Source of the DNA: Bolinopsis microptera
Lineage: Eukaryota > Ctenophora > Tentaculata > Lobata > Bolinopsidae
Assembly (NCBI RefSeq): GCF_026151205.1
Contig: NC_087080.1
Location: 15,323,337-15,387,336 of the forward strand
Direction: 5' to 3'
DNA length: 64,000 nt
Shown: piece by piece, positions 1-12,141 of the stretch
How positions within the stretch are numbered: the first letter of the stretch is position 1
Layout: the number at the start of each line of letters is the position of its first letter
The notes under the pieces: model-generated
Database searches by the model: none
Told to the model about the DNA's origin: nothing
Seen by the model: the letters and a program-made list of their open reading frames with translations, nothing else
Made by a program: the position numbers and the translations under genes

Positions 1-290
1 GTCTTTAAAGTGAGCTGGGAAGTCTTTAAAGTGTAAAGATAGCTGTTTTAATAAAAGAGCCACATTTAGTGGAGTATGTGCTGTTTTAGTTTAGGGTGTA
101 TTGATTCAGTTTTGCTTGTGTCAAAGAGCTATGAATTACTGTACTTACAATCAAGTTATTTTCATTCAGGATTATATTACAATATAATAATCATGTTGTC
201 AGAATTGTTAGATCGAGATTTAGAATTACTGTACGAACTCACGACAATTTAATTAATTTACGAGTTTTACTAAGTGCACCTTAGAAATTC

Positions 291-627
291 TTGTCATACG
301 TTGTATGACCCGCCGCGCACGAGTGCGCGGCTCCCCCTGTATCGTAGAAACTCTACAGGGGTGAAGCGACAGGGGTCACCGCGATAGTGGGGGTCACCGC
401 GTGATACAAAGAAATTCATCTAGTCTCGATAAGTAGCCCAGAAATTGTTGTCAGACGGCCAGACGTTGCCCGACTCCTGACTCATCATCTCATCGGGCCG
501 GCGGAGATGGAGGGTGCATTTGTATCACGTGGTGACCCCCACGGTCGCTTCACTATAGTGAAGCGTCTTCGACGCTACAGGGGGAGCCGCGCACTTCGTG
601 CGCGGCGGGTCATACAACGTATGACAA
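291..627. mobile_element. Hairpin MITE-like element with ~110-120 bp inverted arms
   Basis: Two long arms, 291-410 and 519-627, are near-perfect inverted copies. Both outer ends read TTGTCATACGTTGTATGACC when read inward, followed by CGCCGCGCAC-type GC-rich sequence, then a CTCCCCCTGT block, and GTGATACAAA/TTTGTATCAC closes the inner ends. About 108 bp of unrelated sequence forms the loop. The arms are far richer in GC than their surroundings. There is no transposase reading frame, so this is a non-autonomous inverted-repeat element. I did not find a convincing target-site duplication, so the family is not assigned and the outer ends could be off by a few bases. Confidence 0.75.
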
Positions 628-2790
628 GGGTGCATGCGAAGCCGAACAAAGAAATTGGAGAATGGAGATGGAGCATGAATTTACGACCCAGCAAATGGCA
701 AACCTTACTGTTGCGTCTTCACAGCGTGTTCGAGCGCCCGCTTAAGCTTATTGCACGCGTAACGCATTCCAGCTTCACGTAACACAATTCAGCCAACCAG
801 GGGACATGATTATGAATCTGCAAAGTTAAAGTTGCAAGCTTTTATTTAATTTTTTTAAATTGAAATGAAACTTTTTTTTATTAAAATTAAACTTTTTTTT
901 ATTAAAATGAAACTTTTTTTTATTAAAATGAAACTTTTTTTATTAAAATGAAACTTTTATTTATTGAAATAACTTATATAGTAATAAATTTCCCCTGAAA
1001 AAAAAATCATTTTTACGAGACGAAAATTTTGCAAAAAACCGGAAGTATCTATCGCTATCTCCAAACTCTTTTCCTTTTGGAATTAAGCCGCCCCACTGGC
1101 ACTACCCCAGCCAGTATTCAGTAGGGTTTCCTGGAGAGTAAAACTCTTAAAATATTCGTCCCAAACTTAAATGTTGGCCGTCGACGAGTCCAACTAGAAC
1201 TTCATGTTCAATATTAACTTTAGTTCAGGTTAAGGTTTGCCCTAACGTGTAACGGGTGATATAACTCGTAAAAGATTTGTTCCAAATATTACCGCGTCGA
1301 TGAGTCCAACTCGGCGCGCGTCCTGGTAGGTTATAAACCTACAAGGTTTGCCAGGCTTGCTAGTCTATTTTCGATTTTCTTACGTATATAAATGTATATA
1401 TGTAAGAAGCTCGAAAAAAGCGCCGCGCAAAGGGATTGGCGTACCGTATCCTTCACATCACACATGTCACAGCTAATTAGCAATGGATTGTGGATTGATT
1501 TACATAACTTGCTAGTTTATTGCTTTGCACTTATATGCAAGAAGCTCGAAAAGGGCAAATAAAGATAAATTAAACACGTCTGGTAACACATTGTTAAGAT
1601 TTTGCAAGGAAGAGGAGCATTTTGTATAATGCATAGCACAGCGCCGTAGCATGTGCCATCGAGAAGAAAGTGGCGCGGGCTAATTCGAAGAAATTTAGAC
1701 GAGTAACATCCGTCAACCCAGTAATGCATAGCTACAATCTTGCAAAGAATTAATTTACGAAAAAAAAATATTTGACGAAGAAGCATTAATTTGACGCGCA
1801 GCATGGCCCACTAGTGCATCGCGCTACAAGCGTATGCAGTATGATGGATCGAATATTAATAATTAAATAAAAATATTATTAAATTGACTTTGTATAATAT
1901 TGTTTGAATGAAAATTATGAACATGGAATTTTATAAATTTTATTTTATTATTTAATTTGAAATTAAAATATAATTAAACCTTTTTTTCCGGATATAAATT
2001 CATTAAGTAAGCCTTAGCATTGACATCAAAATTTACAAGTGGCCGGTAAGCTGCGGCTTTTTGTATTGGTAACAGTGTTCTGGCTTTCATTAGGATTATC
2101 GTTGGAATCCAGTTTATCAGGTCAATGACAATTGATCATGTCGTTCTTCTTGAGGGTCTCTGAAAAACTTGGAATCGTCCCCCTAGCTTGCTAAGGTTTG
2201 TATAGTATTGGTACTTGTGTATTAGTATCGGTATTTGTGCTTTGCTGGAACCTTAAAGGAATACAAATTTGGAATACATACATATTAAGTTTATGATTGT
2301 TTTCCTGAAACGTATTAGAGTGCAACCTCATTCAGACTTGTGAGATAACATTACAAGATTGTTCACCACTCATATCATAAAGAACCTTATATCTATCAGT
2401 TACATCTGTCCAGGACTCGAAAGCATTGTTTTCTATTTTTGCGATGTCAATGAAACGAGAAATTTTGAAATAAGAAACTTACAACACATTTTACAGAATA
2501 AACAAGTTTATATCAATTCATGAAAATATAATGCCCATTCTGTGTCGCTTTTTATTCTTAACTGCTAATTGGATAGTGTAGTAGAAGGATCGACAACTAA
2601 CTCGGATGGGGCAAGGAATCGGCGGCCTGGAAGCGTTTTGAACCCACACGAAACGCTAGTTCGGATGAGTTTGTTTTCCTGAAAAGTGTTGGTAGACCGA
2701 TTCTGCTCAACAGCATCCTCAAAAACCCCTCCAATACAGGGTTTTAGTGTTTCAAGTTCCTGCTTGATAACGTTCCGAGGTGTCTTGTAG
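628..2790. other. Intergenic, AT-rich; simple repeats only
   Basis: No gene is supported here. Positions 858-967 hold about five copies of an AAAATGAAACTTTTTTTT-type repeat of roughly 20 bp. Positions 1125-1330 contain two divergent copies of a ~115 bp sequence sharing an AACTC-TAAAA...GTCGA-GAGTCCAACT pattern. A 95-codon open frame on the minus strand (1517-1804) has no recognisable motif. Confidence 0.5.
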
Positions 2791-2951
2791 TCAAATGTTA
2801 ACGGTTGCCTTCATCCTGCCGCAAACCAGAAAGCCAAACACGACCACAATGGCAAAAAATTTCACACGCTAAAGAGAACTCTCTGTGATGCAGCGGCGTA
2901 ATGAAGGGCCCCGCTGACCCCACTGTGCAGGGGGGTCCCATCTTTGGGGGG

Positions 2952-2953
<2 letters not shown>

Positions 2954-3002
<49 letters not shown>
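2954..3002. repeat. G homopolymer (~49 G)
   Basis: An uninterrupted run of G, with a second run of about 20 G at 3175-3194. Proline-rich reading frames on the opposite strand are simply translated poly-C. Long G runs recur in this genome (15359-15378, 3312-3320, 4889-4898, 5200-5212). Exact lengths are likely to be unreliable in the assembly. Confidence 0.9.
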
Positions 3003-3003
<1 letters not shown>

Positions 3004-3311
3004 GGAGCAAAATCGTTCTTTGAATGTGGGGCAATTTTGAAAAACTTAACTTTTTGCTCTAGAAACACTTTTTTAGAGATTTTACCGGCATATCCTCTAT
3101 AATCACCTAATTTGTTCAATTTTAGGGAGGGGCACCAAAAGGGGAGGGGGTGCCAACAGGGGGGCGTTTTTTCAGTGGGGGGGGGGGGGGGGGAGCAACG
3201 TTACGCCACTGCTGTGATGTAAATTCTACACTCACAACTTCATTCGTCCTCTTCTTCAAAGTCTGTTTTTACTGCTGTAAAAAGAGAAGGTAATTCAAAC
3301 AATATTATATA

Positions 3312-5212
3312 GGGGGGGGGTGTCACGTCCGTCTATGTCCGCTTGTCTCATAGAATCCAAAAAGGACAGGACATAGGCGGACATAGACGGACATAGGCGG
3401 ACATAGGCGGACATAGGCGGACATAGACGGACATAGGCGGACATAGGCGGACATAGGCGGACATTAATGGACACCTAAATTGCTAAATAAAATGTTCAAT
3501 TTTTGCTGTTATAGGGGATCATGTTTTTTGTCCGTTCGGTACCCTATATTTTCAAAACGGACAAAAAATAGAGCGGACAAAAACGGACAAAAATGGACAA
3601 AAACGGACAAAAATGGAAATAACATTTAGAAATTTAGATGCTTCCTCCTCCTACTCTTCCTCCTCCTCCCCCTAGGTCTTCCTGATCTTCCTCAGTCCTC
3701 TTCCTCCTCCCCTCCTCAGTCCTCCTCCTACTCCTCCTCCTCGTCCTCAGTCCTCCTCATCAGTCCTCAACAGTCCTTCTCCTCCCCAGTCCTCCTCCTC
3801 CTCCTGAGTCCTCCTCCTATTCAGTCCTCCTCCTCCTCCTCCTCCTCCTCAGTTCTCCTCAGTCCTCCTTCTCATTTCTCCTAAGTCCTCCTCCTGAGTC
3901 CTCCTCCTGAGTCCTCCTCCTCTTCCTTCTGAGTCCTCCTCCTGAGTCCTCCTCCTCCTCCCTCTCAGTCATCCTCCTCAGTCATCCTCCTCAGCCATCC
4001 TCCCCAGCCATCCTCCTCAGCCATCCTCCTCAGTACTCCTCAGTCCTCCTCCTTCTCAGTCATCGTCAGTCTTCCTCCTCAGTCCTCCTCAGTCCTCCTC
4101 CTCCTCCTGGGTCCTCCTGGGTCTTCCTGATCCTCCCCAGTCCTCTTCCTCCTCCCCTCCTCAGTCCTCCTCCTACTCCTCCTCCTCGTCCTCAGTCCTC
4201 CTCATCAGTCCTCAACAGTTCTCCTCCTTCCCAGATCCTCCTCCTGGGGCCTTTTCCTGGGTCCTCCTCCTGGGTCCTCCTCCTCCTGGGTCCTCCTCCT
4301 CCTGGGTCCTCCTTCTCCTCCTCAGTCCTTCTCCTCCTCCTCCTCCTCAGTCCTCTTCCTCCTCCTCCTCCCTCTCAGTCATCCTCCTCAGCCATCCTCC
4401 TCAGTCCTCCTCCTTCTCAGTCCTCCTCAGTCCTCCTCCTGAGTCCTCCTCCTCCTCAGTCATCCTCCTCAGTTCTCCTCCTCCTCCTCCTAGGTCCTCC
4501 TTCTGGGTCCTCCTCCTCCTGGGTCTTCCTGATCCTTCTCCTCCCTCTCAGTCATCCTCCTCAGTCATCCTCCTCAGTCATCCTCCTCAGCCATCCTCCT
4601 CAGCCATCCTTCTCAGCCATCCTCCTCAGTACTCTTCAGTACTCTTCAGTACTCTTCAGTCCTCAAAATTTTTGTCCGCTAATGTCCACCAATATCCGCT
4701 AATGTCCACCAATGTCCATCCAAGTCCGCAAATGTCCGTCCGGGTCCGCCAATGTCCGTCCGAGTCCGCCAATGTCCGTCCGAGTCCGCCAATGTCCGTC
4801 CGTGTCCGCCAATGTCCCAAAAAACACGTCCGTTGTCTCATAGAATCCAAAAAGGACAGGACATAGGCGGACATAGACGGACATGACACCCCCCCCCCAA
4901 TAAGTTAAAGCTATTAATAGATTTAGTGTGATTAATAAGTCGTTTGTTTTGTACTAGATTATAATACAAGTTGCGAAAAATTCTCAAAATGTTTGTCCGC
5001 TAATGTCCGCTAATGTCCACCAATGTCCGTCCGAGTCCGCCTATGTCCGTCCGGGTCCGCCTATGTCCGTCCGAGTCCGCCAATGTCCGTCCGAGTCCGC
5101 CAATGTCCGTCCGTGTCCGCCAATGTCCCAAAAAACACGTCCGTTGTCTCATAGAATCCAAAAAGGACAGGACATAGGCGGACATAGACGGACATGACAC
5201 CCCCCCCCCCCC
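3312..5212. mobile_element. Foldback-like composite with inverted 'GTCCG' arrays
   Basis: The left end is nine G followed by TGTCACGTCCGTCTATGTCC. The right end is the inverted counterpart, GGACATAGACGGACATGACA followed by thirteen C. The bases just outside are TATATA on both sides (3306-3311 and 5213-5218), consistent with a target duplication but palindromic and so weak evidence. Inside the left end is a tandem GGACATAGGC-type array (about 3365-3465); the right part carries the inverted type, AATGTCCGTCCGAGTCCGCC repeats (4672-4820 and 4995-5130). A second copy of the right terminus ends at 4898. Each terminus contains TCTCATAGAATCCAAAAAGG next to the array. Drosophila Foldback elements also have inverted repeats made of short tandem units; that comparison is by structure only. 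Confidence 0.6.
3640..4665. repeat. ~1 kb polypyrimidine (CCT/CTCAGTC) satellite
   Basis: Irregular repeats of CCTCCTCAGTCCTCCT run for about 1 kb with almost no purines except in the AG/GG of each unit. The strand asymmetry is extreme. It sits inside the foldback-like composite, between its two inverted GTCCG arrays. It has no coding meaning. Confidence 0.9.
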
Positions 5213-5599
5213 TATATACAACAAATTAATCAAGTGATGCAATTGGCAGAGCACAATCATAAATCATGCTGTCGCCTTGTTCTTGACTAGACCAAGCTTG
5301 ACATTCCACCTCGTTCATGTTGTCGCCCTTCCGATTACATTATTTTCTGCCATCCCTGAACTCAAATTATTTGTTATGTAGAAGTGTTGAAAGTATTAAA
5401 ACAGCCTACAATAAGGGGCCATTGTTGTTTCAATTATGTAACTGTATAGATTTATTTTTACTATTACTCTATTTTTGTCACCTCTGCTTTTAAAATCATC
5501 TTTGTAACAAATCCCAAACATTCTCCCAGAATGTTTATGTTACAACTTTCACTCCATTCAACTGTAAAATTATAACAATATATTTGTGGTAGTGTTATA

Positions 5600-7794
5600 A
5601 TGTCTGATGTAGATCAGATTACTCAAACAGAAGAAGATGATGATGTACAGGAAAAAAGAGAGGAGATGCCCAAACACCTCTTGAAAGACAAGCACACCAA
5701 GTTTTTTAAACAGATGCTTAATCTCCTGCCACAAGCTTATCAGAGTCATGACTCATCACGTTTAACTTTGCTTTACTTTTCTCTCAGTGGTAAGTTGCTA
5801 GTGTACCTCACTTGAGTTCTTTATCAACTTAAATAATCTACCGTTGTCTGTTGTTTCTGATTTTCCCGCTTTTTAATGTATGTTATCAAATATTTGTAAA
5901 TCAATCTGAAATATTTTTCAGCATTGGATCTGATTGGGGCAATTGATGACATCAATGACAAGAGAAAGGGAGAACTTGTAGCTTGGATTTACTCACTTCA
6001 AATAAAGCCTGATGATAAGCATGGCTATTCTAGATGTGGATTTTATGGTAAGTAATAATTGTAAGTGAAACATATTTCAATCATCAAATCAATTCAAGAA
6101 TACTCACATTAACATCTGCATCATCATAACTTCTAAAAAGAGTCTTCCTTATTCCTACAATATCACAGCTGTGAACATTTCACAGTCTTCGTAAAATAAA
6201 AACAAATACATTTTGACACATTTACCCCACATTTTTATAAAAATTGAAAGAAATACAATTTCAAGAAATATTTAAGAAATATTTACTCTCTTTGTCTTGG
6301 CCACACAAGGTTTATAATGCAAATAATTTACTTGACTCCCTTCCCAGAAGTTGCCATCAAAATAAAACACATTTCACTATTGCTCCAGAACAGTTAGTAT
6401 TTGAATCAACTCGTTTGTCATTAAATTTACTTCTTAAATTATAGAGCATGTTTATCACTTGTATTATCTTCAGTATTTCAGCTACAGATTCCCTACCCGA
6501 ATCAGTTGACGCTAATTACGGACACATAGCTATGACTTACGTTGCTTTGTGCTCTCTAATAATTCTTGGAGATGACTTATCAGGCATTGACAGGTTAGAA
6601 AAATAGATTCTTAAACTAAAACTCATTTCTTCTGGTAGAATTGTTTTTAATTCATGTAACTTTTATGATTTAAAAAACATATTGCATCAGTGTAAACTGT
6701 ATCTGATCTAAACTGAACGTTTGTAATTCATAGGGATGCCATTGTACAAGGACTCAAAACCTTACAACTGGACAGCGGCTCTTATCAATGTATCTCCTTT
6801 GGGACAGAATCAGATGCGAGATTTGTCTATTGCGCTGCTTGCATTAGTTACTTTTTGAACGTAAGTTGTTTAAAAACTTACAATTGTAATGCTTTCCTTG
6901 AAGAGTCTATCTGAGATAGATACCATATTCAAATGTTAATTGTTAATCTTGTTTTAATTAGTTAAACATGAGGTCTAATAAAGATCCACTTCAGGACTGG
7001 AGGGGGATGGACGTGGAGAAGGCAGCAAATTTCCTCTTCTCAATTCAGTCCTACGAGGGAGGATTCGCTCAAAACCTTGGCAGAGAATCACACGGCGGCT
7101 CCACCTTCTGTGCACTCGCTGCTTTACAATTAATGGGGAAACTAGAGGACATGTCAGAAGAAAACAGGAGCCGGCTAATTTACTGGTGTCTGAACAGACA
7201 ACAGAGTGGATTTAACGGTCGCCCTAACAAACCAGTAGACACTTGCTACAGCTTCTGGTTGGGAGCAAGTCTTACTCTGCTCGGTGTCCAGGAGTTCATT
7301 AATAAGGAGTGTAACTTCTCCTTTCTTATGACTACTCAGGTAAATATTAGTGACTTTAATTTTTAAGCTTTGACAATAGGTACTCTGTTTGCAAGTCAGA
7401 AATTCTTCACAGAGTTGTTAGTATAATTTATAATTTCCACGCATTTATTTTCTGCTGCTTGTCAGTTGCAGTAAAATTTTATGTGCTATAGATATAAATT
7501 TACTCACTCTCTAGGCGATCTTCGAAATAAATGTACTCTACACTTGAACAAGAATTAGACCTTTATCGACCTGACACTTCATGTCTCAAACTTGATAGAA
7601 TGTTAATGAGCTTTACCCTCCAGGATCGCTACATGGGTGGGTTCAGTAAATGGCCAGGCTACCTCCCCGACCCACTACACAGCTACTTTGGAATTGCTGG
7701 AATGTTTGTTATCTCGGGTGAGGTTGAGGTCCATCCTGCCCTTAACATCAGTATGAGGGCTTACCGGAACTGGCAATCTCTGTGTACCTCTTAG
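5600..7794 (+). CDS. PGGT1B: Geranylgeranyltransferase type I, beta subunit
   Basis: Six exons: 5600-5789, 5922-6047, 6482-6593, 6734-6860, 6962-7339 and 7624-7794. All junctions are GT-AG and in phase, giving 367 residues, close to the family length. The enzyme pairs with the FNTA alpha subunit in the cytosol and attaches geranylgeranyl to CaaX proteins such as Rho-family GTPases. The prenyltransferase alpha/alpha-barrel repeats are recognisable, for example RESHGGSTFC at 226-235 and GRPNKPVDTCYSFW near 271-284. The zinc ligands expected for the family are present: D278, C280 (PVDTC) and H330 (DPLHSYFG). For exon 3 the second of two nearby AGs (exon start 6482) keeps the frame; for exon 6 the acceptor at 7622-7623 is required, because an earlier AG near 7514 leads to a stop. 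An AG lies nine bases before the ATG, so the true 5' end may be spliced. AATAAA signals follow at about 8378-8395 and 8437. I see no defect. Confidence 0.95.
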
Positions 7795-9231
7795 CTTGGT
7801 GAAATTGCGGACTTATTTTTGATATTGTAGTGTTGAGGTGCTATGTTGTGTGATATGTTTGCTGCTGATCGGCTAAATTTTCTATTTGAAGAAGTTTTGA
7901 GGCTCAAAGAGACAAATAATTCTACAGTTTTGTACATATTTATTATTTATCAGTTTGTAAAGGGTAGTTGATCTATTGAACTTTAACTAAATCAGGGCAA
8001 CTTAAATTATTGCTGTTGCCTGAACTTTATTTTGTAAGTGTAAATATTTTCAGTTTCTTAAATCCTTCCTGCTAAAATCGTTTGACTAACCTTACGTTTG
8101 TACCCATTTGCTGATTTTCTGGTTTCAACAGTATAAATCTAATGAGAAATTCTCGTGATTGAACTTGGCCATGTTCCAATATTGCCTTTATCTTTTGTTC
8201 CAACGCTAAGGGTGATTTAAGAAATAAAACTGATTTGTTAAGAATTTTGAGATAACAAACTCCTGCTTCAAATGATTTAAAAGTCATATTAACATGCAGA
8301 ATGAAAGTATCTAAAACTAAGCAGATTTAACTTAGAGTAGTTTTGATTAGAGTAGTTAGTAAAGTTTTAGTTTTAATGAATAAATAAATAAAACCAAGTT
8401 TTCTCCTTGTCTCATGACTTAGAAATCTGATCCTTGAAAATAAATAAAGGACAAACGTCGCGCTGTAAAGTGCACCAAAGAAAGTTTCAAATAAGAAATG
8501 AAAGAATGCAGCCTGCGCCTGATATATTATTGAGTTTTAATTAACCCCAAGTGATTTATGCATTTGGAGTTAAAATATTAATCTATGTGTATTATTATGG
8601 TTATGTAATAATTTCTTGTTGATGCTGGATTTAATGAGTTTAATAAATAAGCCAAATGAATGTGCACATTATTTAACAAAACTTGTTTATTTCTCTACCA
8701 GACCTGTCAATAACTTAATTACAGCAATAAAGTAACCAAGCCTAAATGACCATCCGCTATTATAAGACCATCCGCTATTTTAAGACCATCAGCATTCAAT
8801 ATCCGGACCGAACGAGATCCATTATTTCCACGCACATATCGTTGGTTACTGTTTCCTCTAACAATTTCGGAAATTATTAAATGCATCGATAGATCTGTAT
8901 TATATAATCCTGTTGTGAGCTCAGCTAATTGTTACGCTTGATATTTAGCGTACCAGTCATTTTCCTGACGCACGAGGGTCCGCTATGCTGTTATTTTAGC
9001 AATTCTTCATAGTATTCCAAATTGGTGACGAATTATTGGACATTATAAACCCGGGCGAGTTATTTAACTCAGTAAGTTGTCGTGTTGTATTTTGATGATC
9101 TGCTCTATTCTCCCGACCACCCGTGACCCGACCCCATTGTGTGATCCTACTGCTCGCGTCAGATGGCAATTTGGATTTGATACCCGTGACAATTATTAAG
9201 GCATTCGTTAGGTTTTATCTTTGAGAAGAAG

Positions 9232-9438
9232 ATGTGGAATTCTGAGAACTCAGACTTCCTGAAAGGTTTGTCCTCTTCTACAATCCGTATACTAGTACTA
9301 GTTATACTGCTTAGACTATCAGACTCTTTTCCAGACTATCTTACTAGTTTCAGACCCCGAACTCAAATGTTTCCACAACGATTTGACAGTAAATATTCAA
9401 TCGTTTTGCGATCAGCGGACTTAGCGAAACAAGCTTGA
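9232..9438 (+). CDS. Doubtful MWNSE open frame, possible decayed first exon
   Basis: An ATG-initiated frame of 68 codons begins MWNSENSDFLK and then becomes hydrophobic and unlike a known protein. Its opening resembles the MMWNE start of the exons at 25.5 and 29.9 kb, and a GTTTGT that could act as a donor follows the first eleven codons. Unlike those exons it would end in phase 1, which does not fit the shared exon at 43188. It may be a decayed relative or chance. Confidence 0.15.
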   Translation: MWNSENSDFLKGLSSSTIRILVLVILLRLSDSFPDYLTSFRPRTQMFPQRFDSKYSIVLRSADLAKQA

Positions 9439-9984
9439 ACTGGGTGGAGACAACAAGCCAACATCCGGGAAATACGACCAATACGAAACATGATCTGCGA
9501 TCTCGTGTTCCAAACTACTTGTTTTACTGGCCGCACTGGATTATGTCTGCGGCAGAGAGCCGGCATACTGTCGCAGCCGTCGACGTAAACTATTACGACC
9601 GGTTTACCTCCCGCCCAGAAGTCTAATGTTTCAGTTGTTACTTGTTCGAAATTGTTTCTCTTTCTTAAATGACTTGGCTAATCTTGAAAGTTTGTTGACC
9701 AAACCAAATTTCGTTCCGGTCAAACCGTCTAATTCTATGCAGATGATGTTTTATCAGAAGCAACATATATAAGTGCCGTACTTATTTTATGTTGTCTTAT
9801 ATAATTTTGTCTCTGCTGTTTTATCATACTAGATTTGGATACTGTTGGGCAGGTCATATTTTATGTACTCGAAACCAATATCCATTCTACTGTAATCAAT
9901 TTCGTAATATATTCATTAATTTCAGGGCCAATTTTAATGATGTCGGACTCAATTAAAAACGTTCACGCTGGTTAGTGGTTAATC

Positions 9985-10367
9985 GTCTGGGATATGTCGT
10001 CAACTTCACTTTAAATGGTGATCATGACAGTTTCATCATCAATTATCTGATCCTAACTGCAGGGCGTTTGTTTTAATTTCATTTTAACCGAACTAACTTA
10101 AATTAAATGATCTGCGTTATGAGTACGTGATATTTTCAAACTGAATGTGCTACATACTGCGCTACTACTTTAAACTGGCGTCTGAGATATGTCGTCAAAT
10201 TCACATTAATTGGTGATCATGACAGTTTCATCATCAATTATCTGATCCTAACTGCAGGGCGTTTGTCACAATTCTAATCTCATTTTAACCGAACTAATTA
10301 AGTGATCTGCGTTGATGAATACGTATGTGACATTTTCATACTAAAAGTGCTGTATTTTACTGCGCTA
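9985..10367 (+). repeat. Tandem duplication, two ~185 bp copies
   Basis: Copy 1 spans about 9985-10165 and copy 2 about 10180-10367. Both contain GGTGATCATGACAGTTTCAT and TATCTGATCCTAACTGCAGG, and both end near CTGCGCTAC. Copies differ by small indels and substitutions, so the duplication is not recent. Confidence 0.85.
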
Positions 10368-12141
10368 CGTTTCGTTTTGTTTTTATTTTGAAAATAGTTC
10401 AAAAAATTATCAACATTGTAAAAGGCTTTAAGGTTTTCGCCTCAAAATGTCAAAATAAAGGCTCTAGACGCTTTGACCGATTAAAAAGCGACGGATTGAA
10501 ATTGTATAAAATTGGCAGAATTATTGACTTTTAAAGTAGCTGGTCAAGTAAACGTTGTTAGTTGTGATATGCAGTTATATTTTATCATGCTTAAACCGTG
10601 CGCCTGCGCACTGCTTATCAATATTCGCTTTTAACTTCTAAGCACTTCAGGGGACCAAATAATTTACATTATGCCAGGCTGGAATTTCACTTAGGGCAGC
10701 TGAGCTATCTTTCAGTCGAAAAATCAGGATATGCATTATCATTATGCACTCATCGGCCGTAGAGGACGATAGTCGAAACTTGAAAACTCGATAATTTTAA
10801 CACAAATCAATGAACATGACGTGTTATCTTTAACTATGTAGCTGTGCTTGATCAACACAGCGAAGCCTCGGGCGAAGAAAGTGTGGCATAGTGCCTTAAC
10901 CGTCGCTGGCCTTAGGAACGATCCTTCGGCTTCTTGTAAAGCTCTTCCTTGAAAGTGCTGGTTTACATTGTAATGCAGGTAATGCCGAAGTAAAATAACA
11001 AAGGTGGTCGACTCATTCGATGGCCTTGTTGCGTCGCAACAAATCCTCATAAAATAAGATAAGATAAGATGTAAGTAAAGATTATTAATCAATTTAAACA
11101 GCTGATGCAAAATTTACAGAAGCGGTTCCTCTTGGTAGAAGCGACTTCATCTGGTACATTTTCGACCAGTCATGACAGCTTAATTAATTTGTACTCTAAA
11201 AAAGGTCACCTCTTCTGTCATGTTACGGCCCAGAAATATGGAATATTCTGGGTTATAACTGTTATAGTGTTATTATACGACGAATATAATACAACTAGTG
11301 TGACTAAATACTACATAATATCAATATTATATAATAATATGACATAACATGAATTATTCAGGGCCAATAACACTACTAATTTGAAATAAATAAGACAATT
11401 AATGATATTAATGTCAAACAACTAATACGAAACAACTAATATCAACTGAATATGACATAATATATATTTAAACTAATTACAACACTACAAATCTATTACA
11501 TTTATTGACAATCATGTAATGTAACGTGATGGAAATATTTTAAACGGGCATATCCTGTCCAAACCCAGGATGCACTACATGAAGAATTCGTTTTAACTTT
11601 GTTTGAAAAGCATTAATAGAATATTCTGGGCTTTCTGTTTTATTTCTTGCGAAGTCAAAGACTCATCACATGATCCCCAACAAGGAAATTTAAAACTTGA
11701 GCAGGTTCAATGTTTTACTATACAAGTAAGCATTACTTAATTCTTCTTAAGTTGTCTTAAGATGCTCGTTAAAACTGAGAACTTGCTCAGTCACACTAGT
11801 TGCTTCTTTGTCGTCGGTTTTTCTTTTAGATTCAAATCTCAATTCCTTTTAAAACGAAATCACAGTTAAGGCTTTAAAGGGGCATACACCAAAACAGTGG
11901 TTAGTGCCGTCCAACCCAAATGACCTCATAGGCAGTTCAGTGACTATCTAGCCCACCGTTTCCGCACCAAAAAAAATTATTTTGAGAATACCTATTTTTG
12001 TAATCGAGCATTTCCTGGTTAATACACATAAGAAGCATATTGACGTTGGGCAACTTCAATATAGCTTGCTTTAACGTGTCTCAATTCGTATTTTTCCAAC
12101 CAGAATCGTTTCTAAGTCTTACGATCAGTCTTCTGACCATC

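Larger units (their letters stand above)
7795..12100. other. 3' UTR of PGGT1B, then gene-free sequence
   Basis: Up to about 8450 this is the likely 3' UTR of PGGT1B, ending near tandem AATAAA signals. After that I see no gene. Positions 8746-8796 hold three copies of an AGACCATCCGCTATT-type repeat. Position 9232 starts a 68-codon frame beginning MWNSENSDFLK, dealt with separately. Positions 9985-10367 are a tandem duplication. Confidence 0.5.

Noticed and set aside
1125-1330. Hammerhead ribozyme-like GTCGATGAGTCC motif, twice
   Set aside because: The required CTGATGA core is not matched exactly and the downstream GAAA with a pairing stem is absent in both copies.
2798-3119. Proline-rich minus-strand frames
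   Set aside because: They are translated poly-C with no coding support on either side.
4656-5260. Frames reading M-S-A-N-V and R-T-R-T-D-I-G repeats on both strands
   Set aside because: They are translations of the GTCCG satellite, open in several frames because of its composition.
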